In this document: one piece after another, positions 1 to 12,268 of the stretch
Position numbering within the stretch: the stretch's first letter is position 1
How the letters are laid out: each line of letters starts with the position of its first letter
Assembly: GCF_047663525.1 (NCBI RefSeq)
Contig: NC_092612.1
Coordinates: 901,501 to 965,500, forward strand
From: Anas platyrhynchos
Taxonomy: Eukaryota > Chordata > Aves > Anseriformes > Anatidae
Length of the DNA stretch: 64,000 bases
Reading direction: 5' to 3'
Program-made: the position numbers and the translations under genes
Notes under the pieces: model-generated
The model's input: the letters and a program-made list of their open reading frames with translations, nothing else
Databases searched by the model: none
Told to the model about the DNA's origin: nothing

Positions 1-46
1 GAAACGTGGCCGGGGGCTGCTCCGCATGGCTGGATGTGGGGGGGGG

Positions 47-77
<31 letters not shown>

Positions 78-2953
78 GGCATATTTGGGGCAAAAAGGCA
101 GGGGGCGGAGGCAGCTGGGGTTGTCAGCGCGCTGCAGCCTCCCCCGGTCTGGTTGGAGTTACCAAGCTACGGAGGCAGCGCAGGAAGAGCACGGAGCTAT
201 CTTGGGCCGAGCCCCGCTCCGTGCCAGCATAAATAAAACCCCCCCGTGGGCGTTGCACCGCCGGCGCTGCCCTAAAAAAAAAAAAAAAAAAAAAAAAAAC
301 CCAAAGCTCTGCTCCTAGCACAGCGACTTCCCACCCACCCGCCAGCTCCGGGGGGTTTTTGGTGGCCGGGGACCCTCCGAAATTCAGGTCCGGAGGCGTC
401 CGAGCGCGTCCCCTTTGTTCCAACGCCCAGCTCCTCCCTGCCCGTTTTGGGGGGGCTGCCACCTTCCCCCCCCCCGCCCCGTCCCGCTGGGGTTTTGGTG
501 CTGTGCCCGTCCCAAATGCACCCTCGGTGTTTGGGGTTTCGGCTGCCCACTGGGTTTGGGGGCAGGAAGAAGGGAGCTGGGGGCGTTTGGGGGCATCCGA
601 AATTCGGCTGGGGGGTGCGCCCGTGCTGCTCAGCCCGGGGGCGGTGGCGGGTGGTGGCTTCTTGTCCCCGTCCCCCCCCCCCCTCCCCGGTTATTTATAG
701 CTCACATCCGGCCCCCTCCGACGTCCCCTGGGTGGGGACCCCACTCCTGCAGCGGGGCATCCCGTTTGGGCAGCCCCCCAGCCCCAAAATGAGCGCCCCA
801 AAATGAGTCCCCGGCCGGATGCCTCTTGCTGTCCCTGTCCCCACCGTGCCAGCCCCCCCCCCGGGACGGGGACAGGGACAGGGACCCCTCTGTGTTCCCC
901 TGCAGTGCCCTGCACAAAGGCTCCGTTCATCCCACACGGGGCCGACAGCACCAGGCGCACCCCCTGCCCTGCTGTGGGTTTGGGGCCACTACCCCCAAAC
1001 CCCCCCTTTTTTACCCCAGCGCCGTTGGCATAAAGAAAAAAAATAAAAAAATAATAATAAAAAAAAAAAACAGTGATCCACCCCCAAAATATCACCGGGG
1101 CATCCGGAAACGACGCTTTTAGGATGGTTTTAGGGCTTGGCCCCGGCCACGTGGACCCTGTGGGGTCACGCCACGACCCTGCTGCCCACGGGGGTCCCGG
1201 GATCCGGTTGTGGGGCTGGGGGCGCAGCCGGGGCCGGTGCTGGGGGGCAGCCCCCGGCGTCCCGCTGGGGTAACGGCGGCGGCAGGAAGAGAAATCGCCT
1301 CCCTCCTTTGTCTCCCGGCTGTTTTGTTTCCTGCGGTTGGGGCCGGGACGCAGGAACTGCGGGGCCTTTCCTCCCCCCGGCTCCGAGCAGCCTTCCCTTT
1401 AAAGAAGGAGGAAGAAAGAAAAAAAAAAAAAGGATTAAAAAAAAAAGTGAAAAGCCAAACAAACAACAAAAAAAAAACAACACAACGGGAACAATCACGG
1501 CACAGAGCGCGGGGCAGATGTTGTGGCCACGGGGGCTGCGGGGCCGGGATGTGCTGCTGCTCCTGTGCCCCCTTCCCGGAGGAAAGGGACCCGGAGAGAC
1601 CCCTCCGCGGGGAGCGGGTGAGCGCCGAAGCCCCCCCCCCCACCACCCCGGGCTCCCTCGCTGCCTCCGGACTAACCACGGCCCCCCCACCCCGTGCCAC
1701 ACGGGAGCAGGGGCTACGTCCCCCCCCCCAGCATCCTCTAACAGTCCCCGGGGAGGGGATGGGGATGTTCTGCCCGTGCCTCCGGTCCTCCTCGCCTCCC
1801 TCCCGTCTTGCTCAGCCTCCCTTGTCCTGGGGGGGGGGGTCTTTGCCTCTTGGACCCCCCCCCAGTCCTAGGGAGCCTCCTGTGTGCGCGCTGTGACCGC
1901 CGCTGGCACCTCTCCATCGGGACGGCTGCGCTGGACACGGGGAGGGGGTGTCAGTGGGGTGCAGACCCCTTGCTTCTCACCCCCCCATCACCCCCTCGGT
2001 GCCAGCTCGGTTTCACAAATCTGCTGCCCCCCCCCCCCCCCCCCAGATTTTGGGGGGCCGGCTCGGCCAGGGCGCGCTCCACGGGCACCCCGGTGCCAGG
2101 CACGGCCGGGGCTGGGTGCGCACAAAGCCGGCTCTGTGCCGGCACGGCCGGGCTGCTGGGGGGCAGCGCCTTCTAACTGGGGGGGTGGGTATCGAGGTGG
2201 GGGTGTTGTGGGGGGGCACCCTGAGGCCCCCCGCATGTTTGGGGCCGGGGCAGCATGCAGCAGCTGCTCAGGAAGCCGCAGCTCCCTTCCCTTTTTGGAG
2301 AGGCCAAAACCGCAGCAAGCCGCGGGCGGCCGCGGTGGCACCGGGGTCCCCCGGGTAGGACCCCCCCCCTGCAGAGCAGGAGGGGCACAAGTGGCCCCCG
2401 AAGCCCTATTTTGGGGCTAAATGGTGAAAAACACACACTTTGGCTAACGGGTGAGGGTGTGCAGGGCTGCCCAGCGCCACCACGGCTCCCCGGCGATGCT
2501 CCACGACCCCGTGGGTGCAGGGGAGCGGCCCCCCGCCCGCCGCGGCCCCCGCCGCTCATCCCCATTGGGGCTGGCAACTGCGGTGCCGGGGGGGTTGGGG
2601 GGGAACGGGACGACGTGTGCTGGGGCGGGGGGGGGGGATTTCTCCCGCAGCCTCCCGGTTGTCATGGTTATGGGATGATGGGAAGCACGGGAGAGCCGAG
2701 CGAGCGGGGTGGCTTTTCGGCACCCGCCTGCTCCCCGCCGGGGCTGCGGCAGCGCCCGGCAATGGGGGACCCCCCGGGCCGGGGGGCGACGGGGGAAAAC
2801 GGGGTCCCGCGCGTGTCCCCCAGCCTGGCCACCACCAGCAGAAGCAGCCCGAGGGAGCGGGGGGCTGCTGCTGCTGCCGCCGTGCCGGGGGGTGCCGGGC
2901 GCCCACCGTGCCGCAGCCCCGCCGTCACGCGCCCCCCGCGTCTCCCCGGGCAG
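1..2953. other. Region upstream of the first sure ARHGEF2 exon
   Basis: No conserved protein-coding exon is recognisable here. It should hold the ARHGEF2 promoter, 5' UTR and first intron. Visible content: homopolymers (about 28 T at 51-77 and a long A run at 273-299), an AATAAA at 232-237 that could end an unseen upstream gene, A-rich stretches at 1034-1071 and 1410-1480, and C- or G-rich low-complexity DNA. One possible first exon (1549-1617) is listed separately. The long open frame from 2255 into the C1 exon is probably retained-intron low-complexity reading. Confidence 0.6.
1549..1617 (+). CDS. Possible alternative first coding exon of ARHGEF2
   Basis: An ATG at 1549 opens 23 codons (starting MCCCSCAPFPEERDPERP) ending exactly at a GTGAGC splice donor at 1618. 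The phase is 0, which matches the phase-0 acceptor at 2954 of the first sure ARHGEF2 exon. The joined protein would be 988 aa, near the human length of about 986 aa. Its sequence does not resemble the human N-terminus (MSRIESLTRARIDRSRELA), so this could be an alternative start, 5' UTR or coincidence. Confidence 0.22.
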
Positions 2954-5900
2954 AGCAAGGAGAAGGAGAAGATGAAGGAGGGCAAGGAGAAGGACGCGCG
3001 CTACACCAACGGCCACCTCTTCACCACCATCACCGTCTCGGGGATGACCATGTGCTTCGCCTGCAACAAGAGCATCACGGCCAAGGAGGCTCTCATCTGC
3101 CCCAGTGAGTGCCCGCCTGGGGTTGCGGGGTTTTGGGTGGGCGCAGGACTCCCCCAGTTGCCCCCAGTCCGGCTGTCGGGGCTCGTACTGGGAGCTGCGG
3201 CTTGGGCTGCGCGCCCGCGGTTGCTGCCACCCACTCTGTGCCGCAGGACGGGGCAGGCTGCCGGCTCGGGGGCTATTTTGGGGATGCTCGATCGCAGTGT
3301 GGGGGCGTGGGGGGGTCCTTCCATGGGCAGGCAGAACCCCACAGACCCCACTCCCAGCCCCACGGTGCCCCCGGGGTGCGGGCAGGGGATGCGGAGAGGC
3401 AACGGGTGCCAGCCCTGGCGAGAAAATCCCGCTCCTGGGCATACCCAACACCGTTCCCCTTCCTTTTGGGGGGGTGCGGGGGGGCTCCTCGGCACCCCAG
3501 GGTGCCTCATCCTGCTGGGTGCTGCAGGCTGTGGGTCGGGGGTGCCGCGGGGGCTCAGCTGCTGCCAGCAGCTGCGGTTCCTCGCTCCGGCCACCGCTGC
3601 CCAGCAGCAGCTGGCGGGGGGCCCCCACTGCAGCTGCGCCCATCGCTCCCAAGATGAGCGCCGGGGGGGTCCCCATAGCCTGGGGGGGTTGGAGGAGCAA
3701 GGAAGGTGCCCCCCCCCTCCATGAGCTTTTTGGGTGCTGCGCCTCCATCTCGCCCCGTCCCGCAGCTTGCAACGTCACCATCCACAACCGCTGCAAGGAC
3801 ACGCTGCCCAACTGCACCAAGGTCAAGCAGAAGGTGAGCACCCACTGGGGGGGCACCCACCGTGGGGGGGGGACAAATGGGGGACACCACTGACGCCTCT
3901 GCTGCCCCCCCCTGCAGCAACAGAAAGCGGCGCTGCTGAAGAACAGCTCGGCGCTGCAGTCGGTCTCGCTGCGCAACAAGAGTGAGTGGGGGGGACGTGA
4001 CGTGTCCTGGGGGCGGGGGGGTTGAGGGAGGGGGGGGGGGACACGCGGGGACAGCTCCTCCCCGCCAGCTCCGGGCCACCCCGATGATGATCCCGCTCCC
4101 AGCCCTGGGGACACCCCCCCAAGGGCGCAATGGGGGTGGGGGAGCCCGATATGGGGGTGTCCCCGGGGTGGTGGGGGTGCTGCATGTGGGATGGGGTGGG
4201 TGGGAGAAGCTTGGGGGTGGGGGGTGGTGCTGAACCCCCGTGTCCCTCCCCCAAGCTGCCATCCGGGAGCGCCCCAACTCGGCCATCTACCCCTCGGAGA
4301 GCTTCCGCCAGACGCTGCTGGGCCCCCGCCGCGGCCGCCCCTCGCTCTCCCTCTCCAAAAGCGTCTCCACCACCAACATCGCGGGGTAAGCAGGGCGAAA
4401 AGGGGGGGGGGCGGGGAGGTCGGGGGGGCATCCCCGGGGGTGTCACCTCCCTGCTGTGTCCCATCCCCCCCCCAGGACGCTGAACGATGAGTCTCCCCTG
4501 GGGATTCGGCGCATCCTGTCCCAGTCCACCGACTCCCTCAACATGCGCAACCGCACGCTCTCCGTCGAGTCGCTCATCGACGAAGGTGGGGACCCCCCCC
4601 AAAGAGGGGAAAAAAAGGACACGGGACCCCCCCGGTGACACCCAAATAATGCCCCCCCCGGTCCTCGCAGGCCCCGACGTGATCCTCAACCAGCTGCTGA
4701 GCGACTTCGAGACGGACGAGAAGGATTTCGAGGCGGACTCGTGGAGCCTGGCCGTGGACAACAGCTTCCTGCAGCAGCACAAGATGGATGTGATGAAGCG
4801 CCAGGACGTCATCTACGGTGAGAGGGGACAGGGCATGGGGACAAAATGGGGCTCTGGGGGTGGGGAAGGGGGTTCCAGAGTCCGGGACCCCCGGGGGTGG
4901 GCAGAAGTGGGAGATGTGGGGACAGAGCGGGGGGCGCGGGCTGTGGGGTGGCACAGGGATGGGGACACGGGGACGGGTTGGAGATGTGGGGATGGGGACA
5001 CAGAGCTGGGGGGGGACACAAGGGCAAGGTGAGGGACAGGGACAGGGCAGAGGTGCAGGGATGAGGGGACAGGGAAAGGGACAGGAGGGTCGGGTGGACA
5101 CGCGAGGGATGCAGAAATGGGGGCGGCGGGGGCACGGCAGGGGACCCGGGTGGGTGGCAGAGGTGTGGGAAGGGGGGCGCGGAGATGGGGGCGCAGGGAC
5201 AAGGCTGGGGACATGGGGACAGGCTGGGGACGCAGGGACAAGGCTGCGGAGATGGGGGCAGAGCGGGGGGCACCGGGGGGGCACCGGGGGCAGAGCGGGG
5301 GGCACCGGGATGCCGTGGCTCTGCCCTCTTCTCACCCCCCCACCCCGCTGCCCCACGGCAGAGCTGATCCAGACGGAGATCCACCACGTGCGCACGCTGA
5401 AGATCATGGGCAGCGTGTTCCGCAGGGCCATGCTGGAGGAGCTGCAGCTGGACCCGGGCACGGTGCAGAAAATTTTCCCCTGCGTGGACGAACTCAGCCA
5501 AATCCACGAGCGTTTCCTGGCCCAGCTCCTGGAGCGCCGCCGCGACTCGCTGGCCCAGGACAGCAACAAGAACTTCGTCATCAACCGCCTGGGGGACATC
5601 CTCGTGGGCCAGGTTGGGTGATGTCGGGGGGTCCCCCGGGGCCGGGTGGTGCTGTGCCAGTGCCAAGGGGGGGGGGGGCTCAGCCCGCTGAGGTTCCCTC
5701 CCTGTGTGCCCCCCCCCCAGTTCTCGGGCAGCAGCGCGGAGCAGATGAAGAAAGCCTACTCGGAGTTCTGCAGCAGGCACACCAAGGCGGTGAAGGAGTA
5801 CAAGGACCTGCTCGCCCGCGACAAGCGCTTCCAGCACTTCGTCCGGGTGAGGACGCGTCCCCACGCGGCTGCCAAGGCACAGGGGTCCCCCCCCGGGGTG

Positions 5901-8900
5901 CTGGGGGCAGGGTACCGGGGACCCCCCCTCTAGTTCTGGGCTCTGTGCCCATGGAGAGGTGGTGGGGCAGGTGGGAGAGCCGGTCAGCATCCCCCCACCA
6001 CCCCCGTGCCTCAGTTTCCCTCCCTCTCCGGTGCCTGCACCACCGTGGCGGTGAGCCCTTGGGGGGGCTGGATGCAGCTCACGGCGTGCCCCCCCTTTGC
6101 CTTTCTCCCCCATCCCCCAGAGGATGGCACGGTCCCCGCTGCTCCGGCGCCACGGCGTGCCCGAGTGCATCCTGCTGGTGACGCAGCGGATCACCAAGTA
6201 CCCGGTGCTCATCGAGCGCATCCTGAAAAACTCCAAAGGTACCGGGGGTGGGGGGCGGCAAGGGCACGGGCGGGGTCCTCATTCACACAACGGGGAGAGG
6301 GGTCTCCAAATTTTCCCCTTGCCCCCTCCTGCACGCACCCAGACAACGAGGGCGATTTGGCCGACCTGTCCCGGGCGCTGACGCTGGTGAAGGAGCTGAT
6401 TTCGGGGGTCAACGAGGAGGTGCACGCCTGCGAGATGAACGCGCGGCTCTGGGACGTTTACCGGCGCGTGGACGGGCGCGCCAAGGCGCCGCTGCAGTGG
6501 GAGAGCCGCGCCGGCCTCTTCGGCAGGGACGAGCTCCTGCGGCGCAAACTGGTGCACAGCGGCTGCATGCTCTGGAAAACGGCGGCCGGGCGCTTCAAAG
6601 GTGGGCTGGGGGGGCTGGGGGGGGATGCAGGGGATGTGGGGAGGTGGAGGGGTGTGGGGGTGGTTGGGGAGGGGTGGGGATGGGGATGGGATTGGGATGG
6701 GGATGGGATGGGGATAGGGGCAGGGTACAAGGGGATGGAGCTGTTGGGGGACGTGGGGTGCCAGGGGATGGGTGACCAGGGGGTGGGGATTTTGGGGGTT
6801 GGGGAGCAGGGTGCCAAGGGCTTGGGGTGCTGGGGAGCAGGGGGAGCAGGGGATGGGGGGATGGGGGTCTGGGAATGGGGTACCAGGGGCAGGAGATGCT
6901 GGGGAGCAGGGGGTCGGGGGTCCTGGGGAGCAGGGTGCCAGGGTGCTGGAAGCCAACCCTGGCTGTAACAGTGCCTGGGGGGTGGGGGGGGTTGGGGGGC
7001 ACCCCTCACCCTCCCTGCTCCTCCCCCCCCCAGACATCCTGGTGCTGCTGATGACCGACGTCCTCATCTTCCTGCAAGAGAAGGACCAGAAGTACACCTT
7101 CCCCATGCTGGTGAGCCGCGAGAGCCCCCCTTACACCCCCCCAAAAACCCCTCTCCCTGCCTGCAGCAGCACCGCTGGCACCCCCCCGGGACGGTGACAC
7201 CCCCCCTTATCCCCGTTATCCCCCCCCCCCCAGGACAAGCCGGCCGTCATCTCGCTGCAAAACCTGATCGTGCGCGACATCGCCAACCAGGAGAAGGGCA
7301 TGTTCCTGATCAGCGCCGCGCCGCCCGAGATGTACGAGGTGCACGCCGCCTCCCGCGACGACCGCAACAACTGGATGAAGCTCATCCAGCAGGCGGTCAG
7401 CCTGTGAGTGCCCCCCCCCGGCCCCGACACTTCTAGGGGGTGGGGGGGGGTCTCCAAGGTTGGGGTCCCCAAGGGGGTCCCCGTGGCCGTGGGGTGCGCG
7501 GCGGGGATGGGATGGGGTGACCGTGCTGGGGGCTGCGGAAGGATGAGGATCCTGGGGGTGGGTTGGGGGGGTGCGGTGGGTTACGGGGGGGGGGTGCTCT
7601 GACCCTCTGACCGCCCCCCATCACCCTTGCAGCTGCCCCAGCCGCCAGGACTTCCCGCTGATTGAGACCGAGATCGAGGCGTCCATGCGCAAGCTGAAAG
7701 GTGGGGGCGGTGGGGGTGGCGTGTCCCCGTGTCCCCACGTCCCCATATCCCCGTCCCCGTGTCCCCACGTCCCCAGATCCCCACCCCTGTGTCCCCATGT
7801 CCTCATATCCCCAACCCCATCTCTTCGTGTCCCCATCCCCGTGTCCCCCCATTGCCATATCCCCATCCCCTTGTTCCCATCCTCATGTCCCCATGCCCCA
7901 CGTCCCCATATTCCCATCCCTGTGTCCCCATATCCCCAAATCTGTGTCCTCGTGTCCACATGTCCTGGTGTCCCCACATCCCTATATCCCTATCCCTGTG
8001 TCCCCACCCTCATGTCCCCATGTCCTGAGGTCCCCAACTCCCCATCCCCATGTCCCCACATCCCCATATCCCCATCCCCTTGTCACCATCCTGGTGTCCC
8101 AGTGTCCTCATGTCCCCATGTCCCCATATCCCCATACCCATCTCCTCATGTCCCCATATCCTTGTCCCCATCTCCCCATGTCCCCATCTCCCCATGTCCC
8201 CATCTCCCCATCCCCATCTCCCCATCCCCATGTCCCCATCCTGGTGTCCCTGTGTCCCCATCCCCATCCCCGTGCCCCCCCCCTCACCCCCTCCCCTTTT
8301 TCCCCGCAGACCGCATCCTGCAGCACGACCGTAAGATCGCGGCGCTGCTGGAGGAGAAGGTGGGGCTGTTCGCCGACATGCTGGCACTGACGGGGGGCTG
8401 CGAGGAACCCTCGCCCACCCTGGCCCCGCGCGCCCTCTTCCGCTCCGACTCTGGCGAGGGCTTGCGGGGGGAGCGCCTGCTGCAGGACGCCATCCGTGAA
8501 GGTGCTTTTTTTGGGTGGGGGGGGACACCCCAACCCCGCAGCCCCCCACCCCGGGAGCTCACAGCCTCGGTGCTTGGGGAAACTGAGGCACGGGGAGGGG
8601 TCCCCGAGGGTGCTCACGGCGCGTGTCCCCGCAGTGGAGAACCTGAAGGAGATGTTGGCGGGCGCCGGGCGCGAGCGGGACCAGAACCACCTCGCCGAGG
8701 CCGAGAGCTGCCCCAGCCCCGGCGCGAGCAGTAAGGATTTGGGGGGGTGTTTGGGGGGGGCTGATCCAGCCCCAGGACCCCCCCACCCACCCCATCCATC
8801 CTCACCCCTCTCTGTCCCCGCAGACGGTGACGCCGGCAACTTCAACGGCGCCCCGGAGTTCTGCAGGGCGGACTCGGACGCAGGGCAGCGGGTGAGTGCT

Positions 8901-11284
8901 GGGGGTAGGGGGGGGCACATTTTGGGAGGGGGGGGGCACATTTTGGGAGGGGGGGGTGTCCCCATGCCGGGACCACCCTGAGGTGACCACTCTGCTCCTC
9001 CTGCAGGACGGGAACGGCAACCAGCTCCTGCAGCGGGCACCCCAGGAGGTAAGACGTGGAGGGGGGGGGTGACCCCATGATGCGAGCGTGCCTCAGTTTC
9101 CCCCCCCCCCCAAAAAAAAAAACCCTCCCACGTTTGCTGAGCGCTCCCTCTGCCCGCAGGAGGTGAACCAGCGGCTGATGAACCTCTACACCCTGCTGCA
9201 CGGCCTCCAGGTGGGCGCACGGGGAACGAGGGCGCACGGGGAACGAGGGCGCACCGGGGTGGCACGGCGGGGGGGACCATCCGCCTGACCCCCCCACCCC
9301 CCCAAAAAAATAAAAAAAATAAAAAAAAACAACTCTCCCCGCAGGCGGTGGTGAGCCAGCAGGACACGCTGCTGGAGCTGCGGCTGCAGGAGGGCGCCGA
9401 GCGGCGCGAGAAGGCACCGGTGGCACCGGTGACCCCGGTGGTGGCACCGGCGGTGGCACCGGTGGCACCGGGCGAAAGACCCAGCTCGGAGCTGGCGCTG
9501 CTGCAACGGCAGCACGCCCTGCTGCAGGAGGAGCTGGCCCGCTGCCGGCAGCTGTGCCACGAGCGGGCGCAGGAGGCGGCGGGGCTGGAGGGGCGGCTGC
9601 GGGGCAGCGAGCAGGAGCGGGCACGGCTGGAGCGCGAGCGGGACGAGGCGCAGCGGCAGCTGGCGGCGGTGCTGCGCCAGGAGGGGGGCGGCGGCACGCG
9701 GGGGCGGCGCGGCACAGACCCCCGCCGCAGGAGCTTGCCGGCGGGAGACGCGCTGTATCTCAGCTTCACCCCCCCGCAGGTAGGTTTTTATTGGTTTTGG
9801 GGTTTTTTAATATTTGTTTAATTTTATTTATTTGGGGAGGTGGCGCTCGCGCATGGCACGGGTGTGCCAGCGACACGCTCTATCTCTGCTTCACCCCCCC
9901 CACTGGTACAGGATGGGATTTTATTAATTTATTTATTTTATTTATTATTTTATTATTTTATTTTATTTATTTATTTACTTATTATTTTATTTATTTACTT
10001 ACTTATTATTTTATTTATTTACTTACTTATTCATTTATTTGGGAGGTGGCGCTCACGCATGGCACAGGTGCGCCGGCGACACACTCTAGCTCGGCTTCAC
10101 CCCCCCCGCTGGTACGGGATGGGATTTTATTATTTTATTATTTTATTATTTTACTTATTATTTTATTTATTTACTTACTTATTATTTTATTATTTTATTT
10201 ATTTACTTATTCATTTATTTGGGGGGTGGCGCTCACGCATGGCACGGGTGTGCCGGCGACACACTCTAGCTCAGCTTCACCCCCCCACAGGTAAGGGAAG
10301 GGACTTAATATTTATTTATTTAATTATTTTTTAATTTTTATTTTTTATTTTATTTATTTATTCATTTTATTTATTTATTATTATTTTATTTATTTATTTA
10401 TTTATTTATTTGGGGGGTGGCGCTCACGCATGGCACAGGTGTGCCGGCAGTGCGCTCCGTCTGAGCCGCACCCCCCTGGAGGTGAGGGAAGGGACTTTTT
10501 TATTATTTTATTAATTTATTATTTTATTATTTCATTTATTTTTTATTTTATTTTATTTTATTTTATTTTATTTTATTTTATTTTATTTTATTTTATTTTA
10601 TTTTATTTTATTTTATTTTATTTTATCCATTTCTCCGTTCATTTTGGGAAGGGGGGGTCGCTTCTCACGCATGCCCACCCGTGCGCCCAGCCTCACCTCG
10701 CGGGGGTGTCCGGGGGCTTGCGGCTGAGACACCCCCTCCCTGTCCCCCCCCCCCCCACAAACACATCCCCTGCAGCACCTGAGCCACGGCAGCAGCCCCC
10801 CCGGCCTCTCCTTCCAGCACCACCATGCTTTCGCCACGTGCCCCCGGGACGAGCTGGATTACCGGGGAGAGCCCCCCCGGCTGCGGGAGGGTGAGGACGC
10901 GCTGGAGGCGCTGCTGGAGGACGAGGGTTTGGGCAGCCGCCGCTCCCCCCCCGCCAGCCCCCGAGGTGGGTCCCCCAAATCCTGGCCACCCCCCCCCCCA
11001 AAAAAAAAAAAAAAAAAAAAAAAAAGCTGTGGGGAGGGGGCGAATTTCAATTTGGGGGGGGGGGGTTGTGGATGTCCCACGGGTCTGGGGTCCCATCCTG
11101 AGTGGGGCTGGGGGGTGCTGATGGTGGGGGGGTGCTGATGGTGGGGGGGTGCTGATGTGATGGTGGGGGGGTGCTGACGTTGTGCCCCCCCCCCCCAGAT
11201 TTCCTGAGGATGCAAGACATTCCCGAGGAGGTGGAGAGCAGCCAGGAGCTGAAGGAGGGCGACGGGGGCTCCTCGGACAGTTAG
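2954..11284 (+). CDS. ARHGEF2: ARHGEF2 (GEF-H1), microtubule-linked Rho guanine nucleotide exchange factor; 5' end uncertain
   Basis: Activates RhoA by GDP/GTP exchange; in the family it is held inactive on microtubules and released when they depolymerise. Exons: 2954-3104, 3766-3833, 3918-3981, 4256-4385, 4476-4585, 4671-4817, 5362-5612, 5721-5846, 6121-6238, 6343-6600, 7034-7110, 7234-7403, 7633-7700, 8310-8501, 8635-8730, 8824-8891, 9007-9048, 9160-9210, 9345-9779, 10776-10965, 11199-11284. All phases join, giving 965 codons plus TAG. Domains in order: C1 zinc finger ([20 protein letters not shown]), DH domain over 5362-6600, PH domain over about 6500-7403, coiled coil in 9345-9779, then the conserved 14-3-3/kinase site [15 protein letters not shown] at the end of that exon. 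The tail ends [10 protein letters not shown]...DSSDS-like acidic. The match to human GEF-H1 is close throughout. An internal Met in the first exon ([11 protein letters not shown]) matches a known short start. The intron at 9780-10775 is unusual (see findings). Confidence 0.95.
4818..5361 (+). repeat. G-rich minisatellite in ARHGEF2 intron
   Basis: Imperfect short units based on GGGGACAGGG/GCTGGGGAC fill most of this intron. There is no exon-like sequence in it. Similar G-rich units fill the 6601-7033 intron. Confidence 0.7.
7701..8309 (+). repeat. CCCCAT(G/A)TCCCCAT minisatellite in ARHGEF2 intron
   Basis: Tandem imperfect units such as CCCCATGTCCCCATATCC run from the donor to near the acceptor at 8310. 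The strand is strongly C-rich, so the complement is G-rich with quadruplex potential. Open frames through it encode only Pro/Ser/His repeats and are not genes. Confidence 0.85.
9740..10660 (+). repeat. Minisatellite derived from an ARHGEF2 exon end plus its splice donor
   Basis: Four tandem copies follow the exon that ends at 9779. Each carries a diverged version of the exon tail and donor, at about 9862-9912, 10069-10116, 10249-10296 and 10441-10488, with spacing of about 180-207 bases. A degenerate fifth lies near 10645-10700. Between them are TTATT/TTTATT runs. The shared core reads like ACGCTCTATCTCTGCTTCAC followed by a C run and a GGTA or GGTGAG. Copies at 10249 and 10441 keep perfect GTAAGG/GTGAGG donors. 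Confidence 0.85.
10530..10626 (+). repeat. (TTTTA)n microsatellite
   Basis: About 19-20 near-perfect copies of the pentamer TTTTA end the AT-rich part of the ARHGEF2 intron. This is very unlike the GC-rich surroundings and likely length-polymorphic. Confidence 0.9.
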
Positions 11285-12268
11285 GGACCAGCCCCATGCC
11301 CCCCCCTGCCCCCCCCCCCCAAAAAAAAAAAAATCCTTCCTGCAGCAGCCCCCCCAAGCATCCAGCTGCTGGGGAGGGGGGAAAGGGGGTCCAGCCCCCC
11401 CCCCTTTTGGGGAGGTGCTCATCCTACAGGAGCCTTATGGGTCAACGGGGTTTGGGGTCGCCCCCCCCCCTCCATCCTACAAGCTAGTGGGGGGGGGGGG
11501 CAGTGTTTTGGGGCTGATTTTTTCCCCCCCCCCTCTGATTAATTTATTTATTTTGTCTTATTGGGGTGGGAGGAGGCAGCTCGGGGGGGGGGGGCAGGGC
11601 TGGGGCTGGGGGCTGCAAACTCACTCCCAGTGCCCCCCCCCCCCCCGCAAAAAAAAAAGGGCCGGCAATTCCCAAATTGACCCCGTGTTGGGGAGTGTGG
11701 GGGGGTCCCAGTATGTCCCAGTGCATCCCAGTGCAGGGCAGGATCCATCCCCACTGTGAGTGGTGCTGGGACGGCGGTGACGTCCCCGGGGGGGCGAGCC
11801 TGAGGCCCCCCCCCACCCCAAAACTCCAGGTTTGGTGTCGGTTTTGGGGGGGGGGGGGGCCCGCACCCAACGCCAGAAGCGGCCGCCGTCGGTCCTCCTC
11901 CCTCGCTGTAACTGAAAAACAAAAAAAAAAGGAAAAAAAATAGAAAAAAGGAAAATAATTAAAAAAAAGAATAAAATAAAAACCCGTTTGGAGCCAAACT
12001 GTGCGCGGGGGGCTCTGGGATGGGTGGGGGGGGAGCAGCGGTGCCCCCCAGCCCCAAAAAAAAACCCCAAATGGGTGCGGGGAGGTGGCGAGGGCTGAGC
12101 CCGGAGGGTGCGCACCCAACGCGCCCACACCACGCCCAGTGCACCCAGTACAACCCAGTACACCCACACGCCGCACCCAGCACCTCCCGGCCTCGCTGCG
12201 GGACGGCGGCCTCGGTTTTGGGGACCCCCCCGTTTTGGGGACCCCCCCGTTTTGGGGGTGCAGCCCCC
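11285..12268 (+). other. ARHGEF2 3' UTR and short ARHGEF2-ANKRD35 gap
   Basis: From the ARHGEF2 stop (TAG 11282-11284) to the ANKRD35 ATG at 12269. The likely 3' UTR runs to the A-rich stretch near 11980. Only about 290 bases then remain for the ANKRD35 promoter and 5' UTR. No other gene is seen. Confidence 0.6.
11970..11980 (+). terminator. Likely ARHGEF2 poly(A) signal
   Basis: Two overlapping AATAAA hexamers (11970-11975 and 11975-11980) sit about 690 bases after the ARHGEF2 stop. They lie in an A-rich stretch, so they could be chance. Confidence 0.45.

Noticed and set aside
232-299. AATAAA followed by a long A run as a retroposed gene end
   Set aside because: There is no flanking duplication or recognisable upstream sequence, and long A and T runs are common across this window.
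2255-3724. A 489-codon frame starting [20 protein letters not shown] that runs into the ARHGEF2 C1 exon
   Set aside because: Only 2954-3104 matches GEF-H1. The rest is Pro/Gly/Arg-rich and continues through clear splice sites, so it is mostly intron.
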